DNA of 64,000 nt from Acetivibrio sp. MSJd-27 (GTDB lineage Bacteria; Bacillota; Clostridia; UMGS1840; HGM11507), in NCBI RefSeq assembly GCF_018918095.1, contig NZ_JAHLPV010000007.1:53306-117305 (forward strand). The letters run 5' to 3'. The notes under the pieces are model-generated. The model searched no databases. It worked only from the letters and a program-made list of their open reading frames with translations, and was not told where the DNA came from. Of the stretch, positions 26,345 to 37,718 are shown piece after piece. The position numbers and the translations under genes are program-made. The first letter of the stretch is position 1; each line of letters begins with the position of its first letter.

Positions 26345-27574
26345 ATGAGATGCGAAATTGTATCGGTGGGAACCGAGGTTGTCACGGGGGATATTGTCAA
26401 CACCAATGCCCCTTATATTGCAAAGGAACTGAATAATCTGGGGATTCAGACCGCCTTTCACACCGCTGTGCGGGACGAGATGGACGAGATGGTTGGAATT
26501 TTGGATATTGCGCGGAAACGAGCGGATTTAATCGTCACCATCGGCGGCTTGGGGCCTACCTATGACGACATTACAAAGGAGGCAGTCTCCAAGGTTTCCG
26601 GACATCCGCTGATCCCCTCCAAGGAGGTGGAGAACGGCATCCGGGATTATTTTCTGAAGCTCAACCGCACCATGACGGACAATAATCTGCGCCAGGCGAT
26701 GGTGTTCAAGGACGGAACCATTTTCCGCAATGACTACGGTACGGCGCCTGGGCTGGCGTTGAAGGACGGGGAAACCGTTTTTGTACTTCTGCCCGGCCCT
26801 CCGCGGGAGCTGAAGCCTATGTTTCACAATTTTGTCATTCCCTATCTGACAGAAGACAGCCATACCTTCATCAAGGAGAAGACCATCAAGGTGTTCGGCA
26901 TGGGGGAATCTGGGATTGAGGCACTGCTCTATGATATCATGACAGGGACGAAAAATCCGGTTCTTGCCCCCTATGCCAAGATCGGGGAAGTGTTTTTAAA
27001 GCTGACCGCCCGGGGCAATACGCCGGAGGATGCCGAAAAGATTCTGAAGCCGGTTTATGACAAGGTTTATGCAAGACTGGAAAAGCATATCTACGGCGAG
27101 GATGGGGACACCCTGGCAAGCAAAGCCATGGAGCTTTTGCGGAAGAAGGGAAAGAAGGTGGCCTTCTGCGAGTCCTGTACAGGGGGATATGTGGCAAAGA
27201 CGCTGACCGATCTGCCCGGTTCCTCCGAAGTGTTTGACTGCGGTGTGGTGACCTATTCCAACGCGATAAAGTCTAAGATTGTCGGGGTCAGTCCGGTGGT
27301 GCTGAAAAACCAGGGGGCGGTCTGTGAGGAGACGGCCATCCAGATGGCAAAGGGCATCAAACAGCTCTCCGGTGCGGATATCGGCGTCAGTGTGACGGGG
27401 ATTGCGGGCCCCGGGGGCGGAACCGAGGAGAAACCGGTGGGGCTGGTCTATATTGGGTTCCATACCAGCGGCGCGTCGGTTACACGGAAGCTCAACTTGA
27501 ACGGGGATCGGGAAAAAATCCGTATTCTTACCGTGAAAAATGTGTTTTCGATGATTATTGATTATTTGAAATAG
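26345..27574 (+). CDS. cinA: CinA-family protein (competence/damage-inducible; NMN deamidase)
   Basis: 409 residues. The N-terminal MoCF/COG1058 domain (CEIVSVGTEVVTGDIVNTN, IVTIGGLGPTYDDITKEA) is joined to the C-terminal CinA/PncC amidohydrolase (VAFCESCTGGYVAKTLTDLP, VSVTGIAGPGGGTEEKPVG). By family knowledge it hydrolyses nicotinamide mononucleotide or ADP-ribose compounds in NAD recycling. The start is ATG 26345, behind AAGGAAT. It probably lies in a transcript with or after the RAYT gene and ends at the strong terminator at 27747. Confidence 0.94.
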   Translation: MRCEIVSVGTEVVTGDIVNTNAPYIAKELNNLGIQTAFHTAVRDEMDEMVGILDIARKRADLIVTIGGLGPTYDDITKEAVSKVSGHPLIPSKEVENGIRDYFLKLNRTMTDNNLRQAMVFKDGTIFRNDYGTAPGLALKDGETVFVLLPGPPRELKPMFHNFVIPYLTEDSHTFIKEKTIKVFGMGESGIEALLYDIMTGTKNPVLAPYAKIGEVFLKLTARGNTPEDAEKILKPVYDKVYARLEKHIYGEDGDTLASKAMELLRKKGKKVAFCESCTGGYVAKTLTDLPGSSEVFDCGVVTYSNAIKSKIVGVSPVVLKNQGAVCEETAIQMAKGIKQLSGADIGVSVTGIAGPGGGTEEKPVGLVYIGFHTSGASVTRKLNLNGDREKIRILTVKNVFSMIIDYLK

Positions 27575-27601
27575 CGATGGGCAGGGGAGAATAAAGAGAA
27601 A

Positions 27602-27685
27602 CGGGCCGATGTGGGCATCGGCCCCTACAAAGGACAGAGAACAATTCACATAAAGCAAAACGGGAGGAGCAAGCCCCTCCCCTAC
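27602..27685. repeat. Two REP-like palindromes after cinA
   Basis: CGGGCCGATG-TGGG-CATCGGCCC-CTAC (27602-27628) and CGGGAGGAGC-AAG-CCCCTCCC-CTAC (27661-27685). Confidence 0.9.
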
Positions 27686-27746
27686 GAAGGGCAATATGCT
27701 GTGCTTTGAACGGCGGGAAAGAGTAAAATGAGCTGTATACAAGAAG

Positions 27747-27797
27747 AACTCCCCGGCAAAAAGGAATTTTTCCTTTTTGCCGGGGAGTTTTTTCTTT
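27747..27797 (+). terminator. Strong terminator after cinA
   Basis: A perfect 20-bp stem (AACTCCCCGGCAAAAAGGAA and its complement) followed by six T residues. It also lies downstream of the minus-strand GH1 gene. Confidence 0.92.
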
Positions 27798-27831
27798 CAA
27801 TCGTTCTTGGGATGACAGAAAGCCAAGATTT

Positions 27832-31031
<3,200 letters not shown>

Positions 31032-31420
31032 TTTTTTGACCTCTTTTCTTTTATTATCTTTGTTTTTCAGACGGTTTTGCCGCGGCGGAACTGGAACGAG
31101 GAGAAAGAGAACCATCCGCGGTTCTGCTGTCCGAAAAAGAGATTGCATGGGGATGTTTTTATTATTCTTTTTTTATAGGCGGGCGAACGCAGTTCGCCCC
31201 TACGATGCGGGAGGGGATGGAACCCCTCCCCTACAATGGCGAAGCCGAAAATTGCTGTCCTCCTGTCATTCCGAAGGACGGGGAATCTCACATGACGAAC
31301 CCCTTGGCGAGAAGGCAAGGCGAATCTTCGCTTTGCTTAGAATGACGGGCGAGCGGAACATTCGGGTGGATATGGAATCCGCCCCTACGGGTATACCGCA
31401 GACAGCAACGGCGGAACCAA
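31032..31420. repeat. Composite repeat block: REP-REP, long palindrome, REP
   Basis: This 389-bp gene-free gap holds CGGGCGAAC/GTTCGCCC-CTAC (31180-31203), CGGGAGGGG/CCCCTCCC-CTAC (31208-31234), a longer element opening TGTCATTCCGAAGGACGGGG and closing CTTTGCTTAGAATGAC (31264-31346), and CGGGTGGAT/ATCCGCCC-CTAC (31363-31388). The same order of element types recurs at 44811-44988. No promoter was seen for the minus-strand gene that follows. Confidence 0.85.
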
Positions 31421-33076
31421 TTATTCGTCGAAATCAATGACCACCACATAGCCCCATTTGTTTGCGTTGGTATAGGGGGCGTTAGGCAGTTTTACCGTGG
31501 CGGGGGAGTCCTCCGAGGCCTCCACATATTTGGTATACATCCGGTCCATCTTGGAGCGGTCCGCGTTGGGCCAGTCGGTATTCAGCCGGTCAAAGTAAAG
31601 TCCGTTTGGCGCGGTGTTGGCGGTGAAGCCCCACGCCGGCCAGGTGAGCGCGTCGATGGCGCCCTGGGTGAAAACCCGGATGGTGGCATTTTGGCGGATG
31701 TCGAAGCTCAGCCAGTCGATACCTTTCCCGCCGAACCAGGTGCTTTTCACAAAGGCGGGTATCGTACCCGCAACCGGATTGAAGGTGATAATATAATCCT
31801 TCCCCTCCAGAGAGGGATCCAGGCTGTTGCAGACGATATTGTTATAGTTAGTGTAAAGCTGTTTGCCGTTGCCGAAGTTGGTTCCGTACACCGGCTGTCC
31901 GTCAAATACCGTGCCGTCCTGATTGGTTGGCCCGAGATATTTTAAGTTGGTTACCCGGGGTTTTTCCGGTTCCAGCAGGCTTCCGCAGATTTCATCGTAG
32001 GTGAAACGGACAGCGGTCAGACAGGAGGCGCCGGTTTCCGGAAGGGTGACGGTTACGGGAGAATCGGTGACGGAATATTCCTTGGAATAGCCGTAGGAAA
32101 GCTCCTCATAGGCTCCGTAGCCCGGGGTGGAGGGATCCACCTTCTGATACCGCTGGGCGGTCAGGGAGGCATCCTCTGTCCAGCCCTCCGGCAGGGAGAG
32201 TGGCTGAGGACTTAGCAGCATGACGGTGGCGGAGCGGTTCAGGGTAAAGGAATCCGCCGAGCCGCTTCCAGCGCTTTCCGCCTGGATGTAAGCAGCGTTC
32301 TTCAGCTGTTCGGACAGGTTGACATAGGAAACATTGGAATCGGAGCGGTAAGCTCTGCTGCCGTTTTTCAGTTCGAATTGCAGGGTGTTTCCGCTGGGGG
32401 ACTGGAAACCGGTGATATAGTCCTCCGGGGTTCCGGTGCACTTGAAGTGCAAGGTGTAAACCGCTTCGGTTCCGTCGGGTGCCGTGACGGTGATCACGCT
32501 CTTGCCCGGAAAGGTTTTGGTGGTCTGGATGCGGATGTCCGCACTGCCGTCCATCCGGTCCGGCAGAATGGACGGGGAGACGGAGGCATTATCCGCCACG
32601 GTGTATTCATATCGGTCGGTTTCCGGCGCAAAGCCGGGCAGGAAAACGCCGTCCAGCCGCAGGGTTTTTAACTGGGTATCGCCGCTTGGAAACAAGCCGG
32701 CGGTGCAGAGAGGTTTCATTTCGTCCAATCCGTTCCAAAGGACTGCTTTCACCGAGCATCCGGTGATGTCCCCGGGCATGGTCAGCTGGGCGGAAAACTG
32801 GGCGGAGCCAGAGGATGCAAAGGTTTTTGAGTCGGCGGCCAGATCGATCATTCGGTTCTCCCGGTATAGAGCCAGGAGGAAAACTGCCTGTTCTCCTTCC
32901 GGAACGTTTTCCGCCGTGACCTGTGCGATGACGGTTCCGCCGGGCGTCAGAAAGGAGATGGGACCGGAGCCGTCGCTGTATGTGATTGCGGATACCGTGG
33001 GTTCCGCCGCAGCCGCCGGAAAGAGCGTGCCTGAAAGCAGGCACAGGGTTAAGAGAAATGCGATTTGTTTTTTCAT
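31421..33076 (-). CDS. Secreted multidomain protein ending in the same unrecognised domain
   Basis: 551 residues with a signal peptide (LTLCLLSGTLFPAAAAEP) and a start behind AAAGGAGCAG. An Ig-like unit follows (about 30-120), then a cadherin-like beta-sandwich (LKTLRLDGVFLPGFAPETDR, YEYTVADNASV, VTVTAPDGTEAVYTLHF), then a strand-rich unit with ALTLNRSATVMLLSPQPLS-type pattern. The last 170 residues (from about 385) match the repeated domain of the 29301 product, with NPVAGTIPAFVKSTWFG and ending KWGYVVVIDFDE. No catalytic motif was seen. It is translated from the same operon as the lyase-like gene, 19 bp downstream of it. Confidence 0.72.
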   Translation of the reverse strand: MKKQIAFLLTLCLLSGTLFPAAAAEPTVSAITYSDGSGPISFLTPGGTVIAQVTAENVPEGEQAVFLLALYRENRMIDLAADSKTFASSGSAQFSAQLTMPGDITGCSVKAVLWNGLDEMKPLCTAGLFPSGDTQLKTLRLDGVFLPGFAPETDRYEYTVADNASVSPSILPDRMDGSADIRIQTTKTFPGKSVITVTAPDGTEAVYTLHFKCTGTPEDYITGFQSPSGNTLQFELKNGSRAYRSDSNVSYVNLSEQLKNAAYIQAESAGSGSADSFTLNRSATVMLLSPQPLSLPEGWTEDASLTAQRYQKVDPSTPGYGAYEELSYGYSKEYSVTDSPVTVTLPETGASCLTAVRFTYDEICGSLLEPEKPRVTNLKYLGPTNQDGTVFDGQPVYGTNFGNGKQLYTNYNNIVCNSLDPSLEGKDYIITFNPVAGTIPAFVKSTWFGGKGIDWLSFDIRQNATIRVFTQGAIDALTWPAWGFTANTAPNGLYFDRLNTDWPNADRSKMDRMYTKYVEASEDSPATVKLPNAPYTNANKWGYVVVIDFDE

Positions 33077-33095
33077 GGTTTTCTGCTCCTTTCCT

Positions 33096-36000
33096 TTATT
33101 TTTTCACAAAGCCGATCCAGTCTACATTCCAGTTATAATTCAGACCGCGCAGAGTCAATTTGTGCTTACCGGCTTCCAGATAAAAATCGTTTTTTACCTC
33201 CATCCCTTTCCACTGTTCCGGCACGGAGCCCCAGCCGTCTGTCAGGGGGCAGGTAAACATGCCGGTGTAAGTGCCCAGGATGAACTGACGCTGAGTTCCC
33301 TCGTTCCACGCCACATGCTTCAAGACCATGCGGTAGGTTCCGGATTCCGGAATTTCAAATTCATAGGCGGCGGAATCGTTGGTGGAATCCAGCTGGGTCA
33401 GGCCTGCGCCGCCTGACAGGAAGGCGCGGGTATCGTATTTCGCGGAAGCGCCCTCCTTGGAGGCAAAATCCTCCGCCTCCAGAAAGACGGTGCAGGATTT
33501 TTTCAGCGCTTCGTGGTCGTCTATCTTTTCCGCTTCATAGAGCGGGAAATCCACTGTTTTGAGCACGATATTGGGATTATCGTCATTGTAGGCGGCAAAC
33601 CGCGCGTTTGCGGGGAGATATTTGATCTCATTTTTTTCGGCGTTTGCAAGATTCATGCCGGGGGAGAGATCCACAATCTGGTACATTCCCGCCGGGTTGC
33701 CTGCTCTGCCGTGAAGGACGGTGTTTCCCGCCGGATCGGCAGAACCCTTGCAGGATACCGAAGCGGTGCTTTCGTTTATGGTGACCGAAATTTCTTTGGA
33801 GAGAAGCTCCGGTTCCGCCTTGGTGCCGTTCACGCAAAGGTTGTAATCCCCTTTGTCCAGCGAGAGGGAAACGGTGCTTTCGGCTATCTCCAGAGAGCGC
33901 ACGCCTGTTTTTTCGTTCAGTGTTCTTCCTTTGCTGTCCAGAAGGCTGTCACAGCCGGCATAGCCCAGAGTGACCGTGGTGTCGTCCGGAGCGGACAGGT
34001 TGACAAGCCCACGCCCCATTGCCGCGGAGAGGTTTTTGTCCGCGTCCACCAGAACGGTTTCTCCCGCTTTCAGATAAGTGCCGGAAACCAGCATCACCGA
34101 AGCGTCATTGACCAGAACAGCGGCTCCCCGGAATTGAATGCTTCCGGTATCCACCGTTTCCGCGTCGGTGGTTTTCACATAGGCCTTGGTTCCGTTCTCG
34201 AAGGACAGCTCGATGTAATCGCCGTGGGAAACCGAGGCGATGTACTGCGGATTCTCGGAGGAGCGGTGCACATCCAGGGTTGTCACCATCTTGGTTTTGG
34301 GAAGCTTCTCCGTCTCAAACCAGATTCTTTGATGGGTGTCCGAGTTTTGGTAGGCGGCCGGTCTTGCGACCTCCGCCAGATCCGCGCCGGAAAAGATATT
34401 GCTGTACTGATAGTTGACTTTTTCCGGGTACTGGATCTGCGCGTCCAGCGCGGCGGCGCCTTTTGTGAGCCTTGCGCCCGTGCCGTTTTCGTACACGCTG
34501 ATGGTTCCGGACATGCCGTTGAGCCACCACTCGTAATTGGCGCCCTTTTCATTGGCCGACTCCAGATCGTCGATGACAATGAAGGTGTCGGGACGGACAT
34601 AGAGGATATAGCGGTCGGCTTTTTTCAGCAGGTTCTCGTAAGCCTGGCTGGCATCCCCCTTCACCATATCGAAATCCGGATGGGTGACAAACTCATCCAG
34701 GCTTCCCTTTGCCAGGAAGGAGTTGATGGTCTGTCCCTTCCCGCCGTTTAAGGTGATTCCGTTATGAGCGAAGGTCTGGCGCACATATTTGTTCTCCCAG
34801 TCGGTCCCGTAAGCGTAGTAGCCGCTGTCGATAGCGAGCCGCTCGCCGAAGGCCTGAATCACGAAGGTGTTCTGATCCGCGTGGGAATGGTTAAAGGAGC
34901 CGAAGGGACTGGATTTAAAAAACAGGGAAATCCGGTTCTGATCCGTCAAATCCGAGTGCATGGCCGCCCAGCCGATGTCCTTGAACCGTTTGGCGGAGGG
35001 CAGGGTAAGAGGCATTTCGGCTTCTATGTTCTGATAGCCGTCCAAAATGTTTAGATATTGCAGGACGGGCAGGTTGCCGTCGTTGAAGGTTTCCACCATG
35101 GAGATGTCTCCGATCTCCTCCAGCGCCCATTTCGGGAGGCCGGATTGGTACCGTCCGGCCATACGGCTGTATGCATAGATAAGCGCTTTTCCCTGGGCGG
35201 AATAGCTGGAATCCCCGAAGGTGCCCACCGAACCCGCCGGATAGGTGTACAGGGGGAACCAGAGTTCGTTGCGCATCCACGCTTTCTGTCCGATGTCAAT
35301 GATGCCGGCGTTTTTCAGAATGTCATACAGCAGTTGATTCTGACTGGTGCTGGCGGTATAGTAGTAGGTTCCCTGGGACCAGCCGCCGTCCTCATTGCTC
35401 CAGGGCGGCAGCACGTTCAGAAAGGTGGGGAGCACAAACTCCATCCACTGTTCTGCCTCCGGCAGATCATGATAGGTTGCAAGGGAGATGATCAGAATAT
35501 AGCCGAAGGCCGTCCAGCCGTGGGATTCGTAGGGGCGCTCCTTGATGGAAACCTCTGCGTCAATCAGATGATCCGCCATGGTTTTGGTGCGGGTTTTGAT
35601 CATGGAGAGCACCGTGTCCTTTTCCTCCTGCGTCATCAGATCGCAGAGCCAGTCATAGGCGACGGCTCCCATATAGGCGATCTCGCGGTGCACCTGATCC
35701 TGACTGGTGTAGGAGGTGGGACCGTTGGGATCCCATTTGGACATGGCCGTCAGCAAATCCACTCCGAAGCGTCCGATCTCCTTGTCGCCGGTCAGCAGGT
35801 AAATCAGTCCGCTTTTCAGCATGGGATGGGTGGTTTTGGTCAGATGATCCAGCCGCAGTTTGTAGAACAGGTCGTCGCTGTTGGCGTAATCCTCCGCCTT
35901 GGGTTCGGAGGGAAGGGGGAGTGCCATGGCCTCCCGCACTTCCTGCGTGATTTTGGCGAGATAGGAGCTGCCCTCAGCTTGGGCAAGAGGGGCGCGGAAA

Positions 36001-36488
36001 TCCGAAAGCCCTTCCTTGGTGGTGAAGATGCGCGGATGGCTTTCCGGAATCTTTTCCAGCAGCTTAGCAAGGGGCGGAACCGGGAATTCCGATGCGTCCG
36101 GGTCGATGCGGAAGCGGCGGGCGGGCGTCCAGACCGAGTTGCCGGACGCGGAGCGGAACCGCACGCTCCAGTAGTAGGTTCCGATTGCAAAGGGCTGGTC
36201 GAAGTTATAGAAATTGTCGGTGATTCCGCTCTTTTCATAGGCGGTATCCGTGAGATCCTTATCCCGGCAGACTTTCAGGTCGTAGCTGTCGGCATAGCTG
36301 ACAGAGGGCCAGGAAAAATCCGGCGGGTTCTGCTCGGTCACATATTTGTCCTCCGGACGGAAGGGCATTTCTTTTCCCTGGAGATTGTATTCGGTCGGCC
36401 AGGGCTGTTCCGCGGCCAGGACCGGGGCAGCCGTGCAGAGGGTTTGCAGAAGGATGACGGCCGCAAGCAGGATAGAACATTTTTTCAT
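33096..36488 (-). CDS. Secreted heparinase II/III-like protein (putative polysaccharide lyase)
   Basis: 1130 residues with a signal peptide (ILLQTLCTAAPVLAAEQ). Residues about 40-135 are an Fn3-like unit typical of the DUF4962 N-terminus (PPDFSWPSVSYADSYDLKV, GTYYWSVRFRS). An alpha/alpha toroid follows (about 145-490), then the heparinase II/III sandwich with FNHSHADQNTFVIQAFGERL and FAHNGITLNGGKGQ. Residues about 985-1130 look like a CBM35-type module (FLEAEDFASKEGASA, HKLTLRGLNYNWNVDWIGF). Family members cleave uronic-acid polysaccharides such as heparin, alginate or ulvan by beta-elimination. The particular glycan is not predictable. It overlaps the next gene upstream by 4 bp (ATGA), so the two are tightly coupled. 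Confidence 0.85.
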   Translation of the reverse strand: MKKCSILLAAVILLQTLCTAAPVLAAEQPWPTEYNLQGKEMPFRPEDKYVTEQNPPDFSWPSVSYADSYDLKVCRDKDLTDTAYEKSGITDNFYNFDQPFAIGTYYWSVRFRSASGNSVWTPARRFRIDPDASEFPVPPLAKLLEKIPESHPRIFTTKEGLSDFRAPLAQAEGSSYLAKITQEVREAMALPLPSEPKAEDYANSDDLFYKLRLDHLTKTTHPMLKSGLIYLLTGDKEIGRFGVDLLTAMSKWDPNGPTSYTSQDQVHREIAYMGAVAYDWLCDLMTQEEKDTVLSMIKTRTKTMADHLIDAEVSIKERPYESHGWTAFGYILIISLATYHDLPEAEQWMEFVLPTFLNVLPPWSNEDGGWSQGTYYYTASTSQNQLLYDILKNAGIIDIGQKAWMRNELWFPLYTYPAGSVGTFGDSSYSAQGKALIYAYSRMAGRYQSGLPKWALEEIGDISMVETFNDGNLPVLQYLNILDGYQNIEAEMPLTLPSAKRFKDIGWAAMHSDLTDQNRISLFFKSSPFGSFNHSHADQNTFVIQAFGERLAIDSGYYAYGTDWENKYVRQTFAHNGITLNGGKGQTINSFLAKGSLDEFVTHPDFDMVKGDASQAYENLLKKADRYILYVRPDTFIVIDDLESANEKGANYEWWLNGMSGTISVYENGTGARLTKGAAALDAQIQYPEKVNYQYSNIFSGADLAEVARPAAYQNSDTHQRIWFETEKLPKTKMVTTLDVHRSSENPQYIASVSHGDYIELSFENGTKAYVKTTDAETVDTGSIQFRGAAVLVNDASVMLVSGTYLKAGETVLVDADKNLSAAMGRGLVNLSAPDDTTVTLGYAGCDSLLDSKGRTLNEKTGVRSLEIAESTVSLSLDKGDYNLCVNGTKAEPELLSKEISVTINESTASVSCKGSADPAGNTVLHGRAGNPAGMYQIVDLSPGMNLANAEKNEIKYLPANARFAAYNDDNPNIVLKTVDFPLYEAEKIDDHEALKKSCTVFLEAEDFASKEGASAKYDTRAFLSGGAGLTQLDSTNDSAAYEFEIPESGTYRMVLKHVAWNEGTQRQFILGTYTGMFTCPLTDGWGSVPEQWKGMEVKNDFYLEAGKHKLTLRGLNYNWNVDWIGFVKK

Positions 36489-37708
36489 GGCTGCTGCACC
36501 TCCTCGATGGTTATGGTTTGGGTTTCCTCCCGCCAGCCGACGGCATAGCCCAGATTTTCCGCAACGAAACGGAGCGGAACATAGAGCACGCCGCTCTTTT
36601 GAAAAGCCGCAGCGTCCATGGCGGCGGGACTGCCGTTTACGGAGGCTTCGGTTTTGCCGACGGTCATGACAAGCATCTTTTCCCCCTTGGCAATGCGGAT
36701 GCTTCCGTCCTCCAGGGTGTACTCAAAGTTCAGCAGCTCTGCGAACGGCGCAAGGGAGATGAGAGTTCGGCTTTCCATGCTGAGCAGACGATCGTTCCAG
36801 AAGTAGTATTGTCCGTCATAGTACAGGTTCCGGTATCTGCCGGACGGGATTGCCGCCGGATTTTCCACCACGGGCGGCTTCATTGCCGGTCCGGAGGCAT
36901 TGGATTTCAGACGGGGCGCATCCTTTTCCACCTTGATGTAGTCGAAATAGTTTTTTCCCTCCCAGCGGCTCATGGAGACTGCGATATTGTTGACCGCTGT
37001 CCCCGAAAAGGTTTCCCGCGGCGTTTGGTTGGTCAGGATGATTCTTCCCAGTTTTTTGTCAAAATCGATATTTGAGGGGAGGGTGCCCTCGTAATTTTTT
37101 AGGTAGTCCGACTGGATCAGCAGATCCACCTTCTGCGCTTCCATGTCAAAGACGGTGCGCACGGTGAACCAGGTGTCGAATGGCAGCTTCTGATTGCCCG
37201 CGATGGGCTTCGGGGAACCGTTGTTGAAGCTTAATATTCCGGTGTCCGATGGAGTCGTGATGGAATAGGCGGTGTCGTTGTCCATCTTGATTTCAATATT
37301 GATCGGAGCGATATCCGTTTTGGTCTTCACGGTTTTAAAACGAAATTCCACGGCGAAGGCGGAGCTCTGTTTCTCGAAATAGCGGACGGCCTTGGGACCT
37401 GCAAAATCTGTGGAACCCTCGTTCCGGGTGTCATACAGAAGCATGCAGTTTTTCTTCTGCCCGTTTCCCACATCCGTCTCTTCCACCGTGATCTGGCAGT
37501 CGTTCAGGGAAAGCTGGTATCCCTGCGGAACGCCGCCCTCCTTGTCGGCTGAGAAATCGTCGTAAAACAGGTCGCTGCCAGACTGGGCTCCGCTTTGTCC
37601 GCTTCCGCCGATCACATCTTCATTTTTGGTAGCCCATGCCATCCCGCTTACCGGAACGGCGAGACAGAGACAGAGACTCAGGGCGATCGGACGTAATATT
37701 TTTTTCAT
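36485..37708 (-). CDS. Secreted protein with LamG/DUF1080-like sandwich and copper-amine-oxidase-N-like domain
   Basis: 407 residues; the ATG at 37708 has AGGAGG six bases away, better than the ATG two codons earlier. After a signal peptide (LCLCLAVPVSGMAWA), residues about 40-260 form a concanavalin-like sandwich (LFYDDFSADKEGGVPQGYQL, FDTWFTVRTVFDMEAQKVDL). Residues about 295-405 are a copper amine oxidase N-like domain (YVPLRFVAENLGYAVGWREE). Copper ligands of a real amine oxidase are absent, as usual for this stand-alone module. It overlaps the lyase-like gene by 4 bp. It is probably a glycan-binding, wall-associated partner of that enzyme. Confidence 0.75.
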   Translation of the reverse strand: MKKILRPIALSLCLCLAVPVSGMAWATKNEDVIGGSGQSGAQSGSDLFYDDFSADKEGGVPQGYQLSLNDCQITVEETDVGNGQKKNCMLLYDTRNEGSTDFAGPKAVRYFEKQSSAFAVEFRFKTVKTKTDIAPINIEIKMDNDTAYSITTPSDTGILSFNNGSPKPIAGNQKLPFDTWFTVRTVFDMEAQKVDLLIQSDYLKNYEGTLPSNIDFDKKLGRIILTNQTPRETFSGTAVNNIAVSMSRWEGKNYFDYIKVEKDAPRLKSNASGPAMKPPVVENPAAIPSGRYRNLYYDGQYYFWNDRLLSMESRTLISLAPFAELLNFEYTLEDGSIRIAKGEKMLVMTVGKTEASVNGSPAAMDAAAFQKSGVLYVPLRFVAENLGYAVGWREETQTITIEEVQQP

Positions 37709-37718
37709 ATGCATCCTC

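Noticed and set aside
26528..26863. Minus-strand open frame in cinA
   Set aside because: It is antisense to conserved CinA motifs and has no start signal.
33513..34751. 412-codon plus-strand open frame inside the heparinase-like gene
   Set aside because: It is antisense to a clearly coding frame with signal peptide and domains. It has no ribosome site or recognisable domain and results from high third-position GC.
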